From an uncultured bacterium (lineage in GTDB: Bacteria > Bacillota > Clostridia > Oscillospirales > Ruminococcaceae): a stretch of 26,548 bases of DNA. A program made the position numbers and the translations under genes. Location: NCBI GenBank assembly GCA_905214265.1, contig CAJMLQ010000030.1:1-26548 (forward strand), given 5' to 3'. Below, in pieces: positions 7,556 through 15,925 of the stretch (its first letter is position 1; the number at the start of each line of letters is the position of its first letter). The notes under the pieces were generated by a model, which was given only the letters and a program-made list of their open reading frames with translations, did not search any database and had not been told where the DNA came from.

Positions 7556-8569
7556 ATGGCAGTTAAAGTTGCAATCAATGGTTTTGGACGCATTGGCCGT
7601 CTTGCGTTCCGCCAGATGTTCGGCGCTGAGGGCTATGAGATCGTTGCGATCAACGACCTGACCAGCCCCGAGATGCTGGCTCATCTGCTTAAGTATGACA
7701 CTGCGCAGGGCCGCTATGAGGGCCATACCGTCGAGGCCGGCGAGGACTTCATTACCGTCGACGGCAAAAAAATCACCATCTATGCGATCAAAGACGCTTC
7801 CGAGTGCCCTTGGGGCGAACTGGGCGTTGACGTCGTTCTGGAGTGCACAGGCTTCTATACCAGCAAGGACAAAGCTTCCGCTCACATCAAGGCTGGCGCC
7901 AAGAAGGTCGTTATCTCTGCTCCCGCGGGCAACGATCTGAAAACTATCGTTTACAGCGTCAACGAGAAGACCCTGACCCCTGAGGATCAGATCATCTCTG
8001 CCGCTTCCTGCACCACCAACTGCCTGGCTCCTATGGCCAAGGCCCTCAACGATTACGCTCCCATCGAGAGCGGCATCATGACCACTGTTCACGCCTACAC
8101 CGGCGACCAGATGATTCTGGACGGCCCGCACCGCAAAGGCGACCTCCGCCGTGCCCGCGCCGGCGCCGCCAATATCGTTCCCAACTCCACCGGCGCTGCC
8201 AAGGCCATCGGCTTGGTCATCCCGGAACTGAACGGCAAGCTCATCGGCTCCGCTCAACGCGTACCCGTGTTCACCGGCTCCACCACCATTTTGGTAGCCG
8301 TCGTCAAGGGCAAGGACATCACCAAGGATGGCATCAATGCTGCGATGAAAGCTGCCGCTTCTGAGTCCTTCGGCTACAACACCGACCCCATCGTTTCCTC
8401 TGATGTCATCGGCATCCGTTACGGCTCGCTGTTTGACGCTACCCAGACCATGGTCACCAAGATCAACGACGACACCTATCAGGTGCAGGTTGTTTCCTGG
8501 TACGACAACGAGAACTCTTACACCAGCCAGATGGTCCGTACCATTAAGTACTTCGCGGAACTGAAGTAA
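7556..8569 (+). CDS. gap: Glyceraldehyde-3-phosphate dehydrogenase, type I
   Basis: Glycolytic enzyme that oxidises and phosphorylates glyceraldehyde-3-phosphate to 1,3-bisphosphoglycerate with NAD+, in the cytoplasm. The 337-aa length is normal. It opens with the Rossmann motif INGFGRIGR. An acidic residue after the second strand (VAINDLT) indicates NAD+ preference. The catalytic signature SCTTNC spans residues 151-156, so the nucleophile is Cys152, and the partner His lies in TVHAYTGDQ. The phosphate-binding SerThr, STGAAKAIG and WYDNE motifs near the end are all present. Strong ribosome site, own promoter and terminator, and codon choice leaning strongly to C-ending codons fit high expression. 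It is not clustered with other glycolytic genes here. Confidence 0.98.
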   Translation: MAVKVAINGFGRIGRLAFRQMFGAEGYEIVAINDLTSPEMLAHLLKYDTAQGRYEGHTVEAGEDFITVDGKKITIYAIKDASECPWGELGVDVVLECTGFYTSKDKASAHIKAGAKKVVISAPAGNDLKTIVYSVNEKTLTPEDQIISAASCTTNCLAPMAKALNDYAPIESGIMTTVHAYTGDQMILDGPHRKGDLRRARAGAANIVPNSTGAAKAIGLVIPELNGKLIGSAQRVPVFTGSTTILVAVVKGKDITKDGINAAMKAAASESFGYNTDPIVSSDVIGIRYGSLFDATQTMVTKINDDTYQVQVVSWYDNENSYTSQMVRTIKYFAELK

Positions 8570-8601
8570 GCTGCGGCTGCCTGTTCAATCTGGTACCAAA
8601 G

Positions 8602-8637
8602 ATGTGCTGCTGCTACAGAGCGGCAGCACATTTTTTT
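8602..8637 (+). terminator. gap terminator
   Basis: ATGTGCTGCTGC pairs with GCGGCAGCACAT around a TACAGA loop, with seven T residues after the stem. Confidence 0.92.
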
Positions 8638-8701
8638 GAGAATCGGCTTGTCCAATCGATTGCCGAAAAGCCCGGCAAATGAATACAGGGAGGTTTGTAT
8701 T

Positions 8702-9403
8702 ATGACTTATTCTCATGAAGTTGAGAGAATGTGCCCCATCGCCAAAGGCCCGATGCACGGACCTGCGCCCATCCCGGAAGAGGGGAAATGGGTCAAAGCC
8801 TATGAGATCAAGGACATTTCCGGCCTGACCCACGGTGTGGGCTGGTGCGCACCCCAGCAGGGCGCCTGCAAGCTCACGCTCAATATCAAGGACGGCATCA
8901 TCGAGGAAGCTCTGGTCGAGACCCTCGGATGTTCCGGCATGACCCACTCCGCCGCCATGGCTGGGGAGATCCTGCCCGGCAAGACCATCCTGGAAGCCCT
9001 GAACACGGACCTGGTCTGCGACGCCATCAACGTCGCTATGCGAGAGCTGTTCCTGCAGATCGTCTACGGCCGCAGCCAGACTGCGTTCTCCGAGGGAGGC
9101 CTGCCCATCGGCGCGGGCCTGGAGGACCTGGGCAAGGGCCTCCGCTCTCAGGTTGGCACCATCTTCTCCACCAAAGCCAAGGGCGTTCGTTACCTGGAAA
9201 TGGCCGAGGGCTATATCACCAAGCTGGCCGTTGACAAGAACGATGAGGTTTGCGGCTACCAGTTCATCCGCGTCGGCAAGATGCTGGAGGATATCCGCCA
9301 CGGAAAAGACGCCGCTGAGGCTCTGGCCGCCAACACCGGCACCTACGGCCGCTTCAAAGCGGAGGACGGCGCTGTGAAGTATATCGATCCCAGAGAAGAA
9401 TAA
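8702..9403 (+). CDS. NifU/IscU-like iron-sulfur scaffold-family protein
   Basis: Protein of 233 aa related to the NifU/IscU N-terminal scaffold fold. Candidate metal-binding cysteines are C49, C56, C77 (in LGCSGMTHSAAM, matching the GCG-x-A region of IscU) and C106 (LVCDAIN). C11 and a later Cys (EVCGYQF) are extra. Classical IscU is about 130 aa, so this is a larger, divergent branch, and true scaffold activity is not proven. The ATG at 8702 is chosen for GGGAGG about 8 nt upstream; the frame is open 22 codons further back without support. It lies 19 nt from the next gene, which encodes a GGGtGRT protein. The two appear to form one operon, a pairing I recall from other Clostridia, where it is annotated as of unknown function. 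Confidence 0.82.
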   Translation: MTYSHEVERMCPIAKGPMHGPAPIPEEGKWVKAYEIKDISGLTHGVGWCAPQQGACKLTLNIKDGIIEEALVETLGCSGMTHSAAMAGEILPGKTILEALNTDLVCDAINVAMRELFLQIVYGRSQTAFSEGGLPIGAGLEDLGKGLRSQVGTIFSTKAKGVRYLEMAEGYITKLAVDKNDEVCGYQFIRVGKMLEDIRHGKDAAEALAANTGTYGRFKAEDGAVKYIDPREE

Positions 9404-9422
9404 TTGAGGGAGGTTGAAGATT

Positions 9423-10421
9423 ATGGCAAAATTTGAAGGTCAAGAGAGAAGAATGCCGAAAATCGAGGCTTGCCTCGCGGAATACGGCTTCAAGTCTCTG
9501 GATGAAGTGAAAGAATACACCCTGTCCAAGGGCATCAACGTAGACGCAATCGTCAAAGGTGTCCAGCCCATCGCGTTTGAGAACGCTTCCTGGGCCTACA
9601 CTCTGGGCGTAGGCGTCGCCCTCAAGAAAGGCTGCAAGAAGGCGGCCGACGCTTCCGAGGCGATCGGCATCGGCCTCCAGGCGTTCTGCATCCCCGGCTC
9701 TGTCGCCGAGCAGCGCGCCGTCGGCCTTGGCCACGGCAACCTGGGCGCCATGCTCCTCCGGGAAGAGACCGACTGCTTCTGCTTCTTGGCCGGTCACGAG
9801 TCCTTCGCCGCTGCGGAAGGCGCTATCGGCATCGCCCGCACTGCCAATAAGGCCCGGAAAAATCCCCTGCGCGTAATCCTGAACGGCCTGGGCAAGGATG
9901 CGGCTCAGATCATCTCCCGCATCAACGGATTCACCTACGTTCAGACCGACTACGATTTCGCTACCGGCGACCTGAAGATCGTTCGTGAAATCGCTTACTC
10001 CGATGGAGACAAGGCCAAGGTCCGCTGCTATGGCGCGAACGACGTCCTGGAAGGCGTTGCTATCATGAAGCACGAGAAAGTCGATGTTTCCATCACCGGT
10101 AACTCCACCAACCCCACCCGGTTCCAGCACCTGGTAGCCGGTACCTACAAAAAGTGGGCAGTTGAGAACGGCAAGAAGTATTTCTCCGTCGCTTCCGGCG
10201 GTGGCACTGGCCGCACCCTGCATCCCGACAATATGGCCGCCGGCCCGGCTTCCTACGGCCTGACCGACTCTATGGGCCGCATGCACGGCGACGCGCAGTT
10301 TGCTGGTTCTTCCTCTGTTCCGGCTCACGTAGAAATGATGGGCCTCATCGGCATGGGCAACAACCCCATGGTCGGCGCCACCGTTGCGTGTGCAGTTGCG
10401 GTTGAGGAAGCAAATAAGTAA
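9423..10421 (+). CDS. GGGtGRT-family protein of unknown function
   Basis: A 332-aa cytoplasmic protein carrying the eponymous motif GGGTGRT at residues 259-265, placing it in the GGGtGRT family, for which no activity is established to my knowledge. Other visible features are Gly-rich and Cys-containing segments (LQAFCIPGSVAEQRAVGLGHGN, cut here for length, and CFCFLAGHESF) and a highly conserved-looking C-terminus with many Met and Gly residues. No signal peptide or membrane helix is seen. The ATG at 9423 follows GGGAGG by 9 nt; a TTG nine nt upstream is in frame but overlaps the expected ribosome-site spacing. It is co-transcribed with the NifU-like gene, so a role tied to Fe-S clusters or metal handling is a reasonable guess. 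Highly expressed-type codon use. Confidence 0.9.
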   Translation: MAKFEGQERRMPKIEACLAEYGFKSLDEVKEYTLSKGINVDAIVKGVQPIAFENASWAYTLGVGVALKKGCKKAADASEAIGIGLQAFCIPGSVAEQRAVGLGHGNLGAMLLREETDCFCFLAGHESFAAAEGAIGIARTANKARKNPLRVILNGLGKDAAQIISRINGFTYVQTDYDFATGDLKIVREIAYSDGDKAKVRCYGANDVLEGVAIMKHEKVDVSITGNSTNPTRFQHLVAGTYKKWAVENGKKYFSVASGGGTGRTLHPDNMAAGPASYGLTDSMGRMHGDAQFAGSSSVPAHVEMMGLIGMGNNPMVGATVACAVAVEEANK

Positions 10422-10476
10422 GCAAGTCGAAAACGGGCGTTCCACTGCGGCTGCCGCAGGGAAGACGCTGAAACAG

Positions 10477-10510
10477 ATCAGCGGTATCTTATCTGGGTAC
10501 CGCTGATTTT
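10477..10510 (+). terminator. Terminator of the NifU-like/GGGtGRT operon
   Basis: ATCAGCGGTA (10477-10486) pairs perfectly with TACCGCTGAT (10498-10507), followed by TTTG TTATTTT. Confidence 0.88.
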
Positions 10511-10606
10511 GTTATTTTCAATAGAGGTTTCCAATCATTGTGAACCGGAAAAAATTCCGGAAATTTATGCTTTCTGCCGGAATCTTATGAAAAGCTGTAA
10601 AATAAG

Positions 10607-10635
10607 TTGACAATTCTATGGAATCTTTTTATAAT
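10607..10635 (+). promoter_or_regulatory. Full-consensus sigma-A promoter of the alpha/beta hydrolase gene
   Basis: TTGACA (10607-10612), 17-nt spacer, TATAAT (10630-10635), an exact match to consensus at both hexamers. The leader before the ATG at 10668 is only about 26 nt. Confidence 0.9.
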
Positions 10636-10667
10636 GGACTCAATTGGCCGGAAAGGAGCAGGAAACA

Positions 10668-11711
10668 ATGGCATACGAAATCGATTCATTTTTGAAGCAG
10701 GAGTCTGCCCGATGTCAGCCAAAATTGCCGGCCGGGCTTGTGCTGGACGGCAAAATGGAGTTTGCTCAGTGGCAGAAGGCCCTGCGTGAAGGCGTGCAGG
10801 ATAAGGTGGGAGCATTTCCCAGTGACCCGCCGGATTTAAACCTCACCAAGGTACGGGAAGAAAAGCTGGAAGGTGTTACGCGGCAGCTTTTCACCTATCA
10901 AAGCCAGCAGGGGCTTACCGTCCCGGCGTATTACCTGATCCCCGACCAGCCGCTGCCGGGGAATCCCGCGGTTATCGCAGTGACCGGGCACGGATTCGGT
11001 GTGGACGATATCGTCGGAATCGACGAGAACGGAAACAACTATCCGGATGAGCAGTCCGCCGGATACCAAAAGCAGTTTGCCCTGACTCTGGCCCGGAAGG
11101 GGTTTTATGTCATCGCGCCGGAGCCGCTGGGGTTTGGGTACCTTCGGTTGGCAGAGGATAAGCAGAAGGATCCCGGCACCACCAGCTGCCACAGAGTATC
11201 CACCAGCCTTTTGATGTGTGGAACCACCATTACCAGCGTGCGCGTCTATGAATGCGTTCGCTGCCTGGACGTTCTTGCAGAGCTCGAGGATGCCGACCTT
11301 GCACGTGTGGGCTGCATGGGAATTTCTGGCGGAGGGCTGGTCAGCACCTTCTTTGCCGCGCTTGAGCCCCGTATCCGTGCCTGCGTCGTCAGCGGATACG
11401 CGAATTATTTCCGGACCTCTGTTATGGCGATGCACCATTGTGTGGACAATTTCTTCCCCGGAATGCTGAACCTTTGCGAACTTCCAGATGTTTTGTCCCT
11501 GGTTGCTCCCCGGCCGATGCTGTGGGAAATGGGTACAGAGGACCCGATCTTCCCTGTCGAGGCAGGGCGGGAGGCCGCTTCAGCCGTGAAAAAGATGTAT
11601 GAATTTTTGGACGCCCAGGAACGGTTCCAGGTGGATATTTTTCAGGGAGATCATCAGATCTCCGGGGCAAAAAGTTATAATTTCCTCATCCGGCATTTGA
11701 TGAAAGCTTGA
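10668..11711 (+). CDS. Alpha/beta hydrolase (acetyl-xylan-esterase/dienelactone-hydrolase-like)
   Basis: Cytoplasmic alpha/beta-hydrolase-fold enzyme of 347 aa without a signal peptide. The nucleophile elbow is G-I-S-G-G-G with Ser220; the likely acid is Asp292 (GTEDPIFP) and the likely base His329 (GDHQISG), in the right order and spacing. The strand VIAVTGHGFG gives the oxyanion-side HG motif. An insertion with several Cys residues (SCHRVSTSLLMCG) lies before the nucleophile. Relatives are often annotated as acetyl xylan esterases or prolyl-oligopeptidase-type hydrolases, but the true substrate is an ester that cannot be named here. The ATG at 10668 follows AAAGGAG; a TTG at 10644 is upstream of the ribosome site. 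It stands alone with a consensus promoter, suggesting steady strong expression. Confidence 0.88.
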   Translation: MAYEIDSFLKQESARCQPKLPAGLVLDGKMEFAQWQKALREGVQDKVGAFPSDPPDLNLTKVREEKLEGVTRQLFTYQSQQGLTVPAYYLIPDQPLPGNPAVIAVTGHGFGVDDIVGIDENGNNYPDEQSAGYQKQFALTLARKGFYVIAPEPLGFGYLRLAEDKQKDPGTTSCHRVSTSLLMCGTTITSVRVYECVRCLDVLAELEDADLARVGCMGISGGGLVSTFFAALEPRIRACVVSGYANYFRTSVMAMHHCVDNFFPGMLNLCELPDVLSLVAPRPMLWEMGTEDPIFPVEAGREAASAVKKMYEFLDAQERFQVDIFQGDHQISGAKSYNFLIRHLMKA

Positions 11712-11774
11712 AATGATTCTATGGGATGAGATCCTTTCCCATACGGCGGTGAACCGGATTTTACCGGTCATGTG

Positions 11775-11829
11775 AACAGCACACGTCTTTCTGATAGATT
11801 TTCAGAAGGTCGTGTGCTGTTTGCATTTT
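11775..11829 (+). terminator. Terminator of the alpha/beta hydrolase gene
   Basis: AACAGCACACG (11775-11785) pairs perfectly with CGTGTGCTGTT (11811-11821); the loop folds further (CTGA..TCAG). A short broken T-tract follows. On the minus strand it could also serve the RHH gene. Its core is an inverted relative of the hairpin at 13376-13420. Confidence 0.75.
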
Positions 11830-11905
11830 ATGAGAAATATCTGTGATACAAAATGGAATGCACTTTTTAATCTTTGACGGGTGCGTTTGCAGGCCGTCTG
11901 TCTGC

Positions 11906-12088
11906 TCAGGAATTTAGATGGTCGATCCGGATCTTATCCATGGCAAATTCAAGGGCAAGCGCAATCAATTCGTTGCGGCTCCGATTGGTTTCTTTGGCCA
12001 AATTATCATAAAAATCAACGATGGATTTGTCAACTCTTATGGTAAACATGACAGGTTCTGTCTTTTTGGTTATTCTTAGTTCATCCAT
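11906..12088 (-). CDS. Small ribbon-helix-helix (Arc/MetJ/CopG-type) DNA-binding protein
   Basis: A 60-aa protein matching the ribbon-helix-helix layout: a beta strand (MFTIRVDK), helix A (SIVDFYDNLAKET), a turn with N-R-S-R-N, and helix B (ELIALALEFAMDKI). Such proteins dimerise and insert the paired strand into the DNA major groove at short palindromes, usually as repressors and often of their own operon. The start is placed at 12088, where AAGGGGG lies about 8 nt upstream; the frame extends to 12196 but that part is AT-rich promoter DNA. It is divergent from the cell-wall-binding gene. Two overlapping palindromes in the shared gap are natural operator candidates. RHH proteins also occur as antitoxins, but no toxin-like frame adjoins. 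Confidence 0.8.
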   Translation of the reverse strand: MDELRITKKTEPVMFTIRVDKSIVDFYDNLAKETNRSRNELIALALEFAMDKIRIDHLNS

Positions 12089-12173
12089 GAATGGAACCCC
12101 CTTTTCAATAGTTTGGCACTTACTATTATTATTGCACATTTTATTAATAGAAAAAATGTTTAATAAAACAAAT

Positions 12174-12210
12174 ATTATATGTTTATTTTTAAACATAAAT
12201 ATGTTATAAT
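12174..12210. promoter_or_regulatory. Divergent promoter/operator with overlapping palindromes
   Basis: Very AT-rich. A perfect palindrome with 8-bp arms, TATGTTTA (12178-12185) and TAAACATA (12190-12197), is overlapped by a second one, AACATA-AA-TATGTT (12192-12205). TATAAT hexamers flank them on both strands: 12205-12210 for the rightward gene and 12174-12179 for the leftward RHH gene. The -35 regions are poor. A regulator bound here would block both promoters. Confidence 0.6.
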
Positions 12211-12240
12211 ATTAGAAACTTTTGCAGGAGGTTTTAATTA

Positions 12241-13327
12241 ATGAAGAAAAAGTTGATGGCCGCAGCCCTGGCAGCTGCAATCGCCCTGTCTGCATCGGTA
12301 AGCGTATCCGCAGCGTGGGAAAAAGACGCGGACCAAAACTGGCGTTGGACAGAAAATGGAGTGGCGCAAACCGGCTGGAAGTGGATAAGCGGCGCATGGT
12401 ATTATTTCGGAGCGGACGGTGTAATGTCAACCGGCTGGAAATGGGTCGATGACAACTGGTACTATCTGCAGCCCAGCGGAGCCATGCACAAGGGATGGAT
12501 CAAGACTGGCGGAATTTGGTACTATTTATCTGCAGACGGCTCCATGGCAGCCAGCAAATGGCTGAAGCATACGGATGGAAAGTGGTATTATCTGGCGGAA
12601 AACGGCGCTATGGCAACCGGCTTCTTTACGGTTGGCGGGAAACCTATTTTACGGACGGCTTCGGCGCGATGCAGACCGGAAAAGTGGAAGTAGATGGTGT
12701 TTTGTACCGCTTTGACGAGGATGGCAAGGTGTTCGGCTGGCGCAAGCCGGCTCCGGAAGTGGCTTTTTCCGTTTCCAAAGACGGAGCGATCCTTCCTGCG
12801 ACTCCCACCGAGCCTGAGGTTCCTGCCGGCAGTGGATATGTTCCTTCTGAGCCAGATACACCCTCTAAGGATGAGCATATCGATGCTGCTGCGGTGTCAA
12901 ATCTTTCGATTACCAGCTAGTACGGCGCGGACAATGCCTATCTGGACACCAGTGTGGGAATCGATTTTGACACGATAAAATCACCGATATCACATCGATC
13001 CGGTTTGATCTGTACCGGGACGATGAGAAGATGGGCAGTGCGGTTTCCGAAGGAGAAAACCTTGCAACGCTGTTTGGTGACTGCGCGCAGTACTGGGAAG
13101 CGGAGGATTGGAAAGCGGTAACAGGGCCCCGGACGCTGAGCAATGCATTCAAGACCCGCACGGAGGAAGAGGACAACGGGTTTTGGGTGCGTTCTGCCTG
13201 CACAGCCAATGCCTACTCCGAGAAGCAGCCCAACAAGCTGGTCGTGATCGTTGAGACGGCGGGGGACCGCTATATCACAACCGGAACAGGTTTTGCGATA
13301 GCCCCGGCAACACCTGAAGTGGAATAA
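12241..13327 (+). pseudogene. Secreted cell-wall-binding repeat protein, broken by two frameshifts and a stop
   Basis: The intact start has an AGGAGG ribosome site, a signal peptide (MKKKLMAAALAAAIALSASV, cleavage near SVSA-AW) and six or seven tandem aromatic repeats of about 20 residues (pattern TGWKW..GAWYYFGADGVM), the choline/glucan-binding type that holds proteins on wall polymers. At 12640-12644 one base seems missing (GGGAAACC; an extra A restores G-K-T-Y-F), and repeats continue in the next frame. That frame meets TAG at 12918-12920, yet coding-like sequence runs on (YGADNAYLDTSVGIDFDT). A second one-base loss at 12972-12974 moves to the frame of DKITDITSIRFDLYRDDEK, which ends at 13327. 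Rebuilt length is about 362 aa. The C-terminal third is a domain I do not recognise. Either a recent pseudogene or sequencing error. Confidence 0.8.
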
Positions 13328-13375
13328 GCAGTAAACGCAAAATCGGCAGCTGGGTACGGCACCGGATAATCGTAT

Positions 13376-13420
13376 AAAAAGCACACGTTTTTTGGCTTTG
13401 CTGAAAGACGTGTGTTTTTT
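13376..13420 (+). terminator. Terminator after the cell-wall-binding pseudogene
   Basis: AAAAAGCACACGT (13376-13388) pairs with ACGTGTGTTTTTT (13408-13420), with one G-U. An inner CTTT..AAAG stem is possible, and a T-run closes it. Confidence 0.85.
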
Positions 13421-13441
13421 GATGAAATCGTAAAATATTGG

Positions 13442-13470
13442 TTGAACAGCATGTTTTTTTGGTGTATGAT
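13442..13470 (+). promoter_or_regulatory. Promoter of the AraC-type regulator gene
   Basis: TTGAAC (13442-13447), 17-nt spacer, TATGAT (13465-13470). Confidence 0.75.
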
Positions 13471-13536
13471 AGAATTAGCTTTATGAAATATTGCGGTTAT
13501 TGCGCAAAAAGACGTTATAAGATAGGAGTGTGGGAC

Positions 13537-15831
13537 TTGACCAAGAAGGTGTATATCGGTTTGCTGTTTCTGCGCCGGTTTCTCAAATATTTGCTGCCCC
13601 TGCTGCTGTCGCTCCTGCTGATGACTCCGCTGCTGGCAGAGGCATACCGCACGACCTGCGACAAGTCGCTGGAAACCACCCAGAGCTATGCGGAGGAGGC
13701 GCTGCGCCAATTGGAAGAGCAGATCCTGGCTTCACAGGAGCTCTCCAGCTTTCTGCTCAATGAGCGCACGCTTCTGAACCTGATGCTGGTGAAAGGTGCA
13801 CTCCAGCCTGGCGATTATATCTATCTCAACCAGATTCAAAGCCAGCTGGCCCGCCTGAATCTGACGAAAACTGGCGCGGCGGAGATGTTTTTACTCTTCC
13901 GCGATAATGACAGCTTTATTTCCAACTACATTTCTTCCGATGATTTTCGAACAGTATACCCCCGCATGCTGGAATATCCGGGAATGACCGTGGAGCAGTA
14001 CCGGGAAGAGCTGATGTCGGAGCGGTTTTCCATCCGGTTGCTGCCGCAGCACGATGTTTATTCCCGCTATTACGGCAGCGGCACCTTTTCCGGGATCACC
14101 TGCATCGTCAATAACTCTCTGTATGATTCCATCCGGCCCAGCAGCGTGCTGGTCAGCGTCATTGACTGCGAAACGGTTCTGGGAGGACTCTTTGGCGCGG
14201 AGCAGCGGAAGGAGAACCTGATTTGGCTGGCGGACCGGAGCGGGAATCTCCTGATGACCCACAACGTCAGCGGACAGCAACTGCCTGCTTCCGGTCAGAC
14301 ACGAGCCACGATCGATGGCCGCGACTATCTTCTGGTGGAGAGGCAAAGCGGGACCATGGGCCTTCAAATGACGGTAGGCATTCCGTTGCGGCAGTTTTAC
14401 CGGGATCTTCTGCCCATGGTGCAGGTCGTACTGCTGTATGGCGTGATCGGGGTAGCGCTGGCGCTGGGGCTGTCCATCTTTTTCTCCCTGCGGGAAGCCG
14501 CTTCCATGAGCGGGCTGGTCCAGACCGCCGCCGCCACGGCAAACGCCGATTACGGCGGCCTGAAAAACGAGATTACCTTTGTGAGCAGCGCCATCCGGCA
14601 GATGGGCGACACCAACGCGCGGCAGATGCAGCGCATCAGCGCCCTTTATGACTCCATCCGCATCTGCGCGCTGGAAAACCTTCTGGTGATGGGCGTATAC
14701 ACCCAGAAGGAGGAGGCGGAAGTGCTCCGATACTTCGGCCAGGACTTCAGCTTTTACTGCGTCCTGAAATGCCGGGTGCTACCTGCCCAGGAGGAAGGCG
14801 AATGCCAAGGCCGGGAGCAGGCAGTTCTGCTGGAGCTTCAGCGGACCCTTCCGAACCTTTTTACCGCCCCGCCCCTGATCCTCAACCTCTACGATGGAGA
14901 ATTTGCTGCGCTGGTTTTCCTGAACGGGGAGGATTCCAGCGATCTGGAGCCGTTTCGAGAACGCCTCACCGAGGCGGTGCGGACGGCCTCCAATGGATAC
15001 GCCGTGCTCCATATGGGAATGAGCAATATCGCAACGGGCATCCGCAATGTGCGCAGTGCCTATCTCCAGGCCTGCCATGCCATCAACCTCCACGCCGATG
15101 CGCAGGTGAGCGGCGTCTACCGATATGAGGCGCCGCGGACCCGGTCAGGGCCAGTGGGCTTTGACCTCGCGATCCTCTTCAAGCTGTACGACGTGGTGAT
15201 CAGCGGTGACGCGAAAGCGGTGGACCAGATTTTTGAGGGGATCCTCCGGAACGCCGCGGCGCGGCAGCTGTCTCAACAGGAGCAGACCCAGCTGTTTTTC
15301 ACTCTGCGGCAGGCCGTTTACAATGCCTATGCGGAAGCGCTGCGCAGCTGCGCGGAAGGGGACGGGTTCCGCAGACTGACCTTCCCGGATTTTCGTCCGG
15401 ATATGCCGTTGGCGGAGCAGTTGGAGCAGCTTCACGAGATTGCGGGCGCCATCCGCGACGTCATCGTGAACAGCCGCCGCAGCAGCACACAGCGGATGAA
15501 GGACGAAGTGGAGAACTACGTGCGGGAGCACTACAGCGATCCCGGTCTTTGCGCAGAGCTCATCGCCCAGGAACTGCTGATCTCCGAAAAATACGTTTTT
15601 GCCATTATCAAGGAGCAGACCGGCCGGAGCCTGGGACATTTTATTGAGGACGTCCGTATCTCCCGTGCAGAGGAGCTATTGATCCAGACCGGGGAGTCCA
15701 ACGCCAGGATCTCGCTGCTCTGCGGCTTTGGCAGTGAAAATACTTTTTACCGGGCCTTTTCCCGCCGCCACGGGGTCTCCCCCAGCGTCTGGCGGAAAAA
15801 CCAGGGAGACCGGACTGGAGGAGAAAGGTAA
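13537..15831 (+). CDS. Membrane-anchored AraC-family sensor-regulator
   Basis: One-component transmembrane transcription factor of 764 aa. Transmembrane helix 1 is at about residues 6-30 (LLFLRRFLKYLLPLLLSLLL) and helix 2 at about 294-318 (VVLLYGVIGVALALGLSIFF). The 260-residue region between them would be extracellular and sense a ligand. A cytoplasmic linker/signalling region follows, and a C-terminal AraC double helix-turn-helix at about 653-757 ends GFGSENTFYRAFSRRHGVSPSVWRKN. Regulators of this build (YesN/YtdP-like) commonly sit beside LplABC-type sugar transporter operons and activate them, as here. I chose the TTG at 13537 because ATAGGAG lies 8 nt upstream; a GTG at 13528 overlaps that site. 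It has its own promoter and terminator, so it is transcribed apart from the operon. Confidence 0.9.
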   Translation: MTKKVYIGLLFLRRFLKYLLPLLLSLLLMTPLLAEAYRTTCDKSLETTQSYAEEALRQLEEQILASQELSSFLLNERTLLNLMLVKGALQPGDYIYLNQIQSQLARLNLTKTGAAEMFLLFRDNDSFISNYISSDDFRTVYPRMLEYPGMTVEQYREELMSERFSIRLLPQHDVYSRYYGSGTFSGITCIVNNSLYDSIRPSSVLVSVIDCETVLGGLFGAEQRKENLIWLADRSGNLLMTHNVSGQQLPASGQTRATIDGRDYLLVERQSGTMGLQMTVGIPLRQFYRDLLPMVQVVLLYGVIGVALALGLSIFFSLREAASMSGLVQTAAATANADYGGLKNEITFVSSAIRQMGDTNARQMQRISALYDSIRICALENLLVMGVYTQKEEAEVLRYFGQDFSFYCVLKCRVLPAQEEGECQGREQAVLLELQRTLPNLFTAPPLILNLYDGEFAALVFLNGEDSSDLEPFRERLTEAVRTASNGYAVLHMGMSNIATGIRNVRSAYLQACHAINLHADAQVSGVYRYEAPRTRSGPVGFDLAILFKLYDVVISGDAKAVDQIFEGILRNAAARQLSQQEQTQLFFTLRQAVYNAYAEALRSCAEGDGFRRLTFPDFRPDMPLAEQLEQLHEIAGAIRDVIVNSRRSSTQRMKDEVENYVREHYSDPGLCAELIAQELLISEKYVFAIIKEQTGRSLGHFIEDVRISRAEELLIQTGESNARISLLCGFGSENTFYRAFSRRHGVSPSVWRKNQGDRTGGER

Positions 15832-15840
15832 ATATTTCTT

Positions 15841-15883
15841 GCAAAAAAAGGAGCGAGTCTGCGGGGCCGCTCCTCTTTTTTGC
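15841..15883 (+). terminator. Terminator of the AraC-type regulator gene
   Basis: GCAAAAAAAGGAGCG pairs with CGCTCCTCTTTTTTGC across a GC-rich loop, with one bulge. It separates the regulator from the operon it probably controls. Confidence 0.85.
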
Positions 15884-15925
15884 ACCAATATTGCCGGAAA
15901 ATCGCCGATTTTCGGCATTGTTGGA

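Noticed and set aside
9354..10445. 363-aa minus-strand frame over the GGGtGRT gene
   Set aside because: The plus frame contains the family motif and a ribosome site; the antisense frame is a codon-bias shadow.
11906..13327. Toxin-antitoxin module based on the RHH protein
   Set aside because: No toxin-like frame overlaps or adjoins in the same direction; the divergent neighbour is a secreted wall-binding protein.
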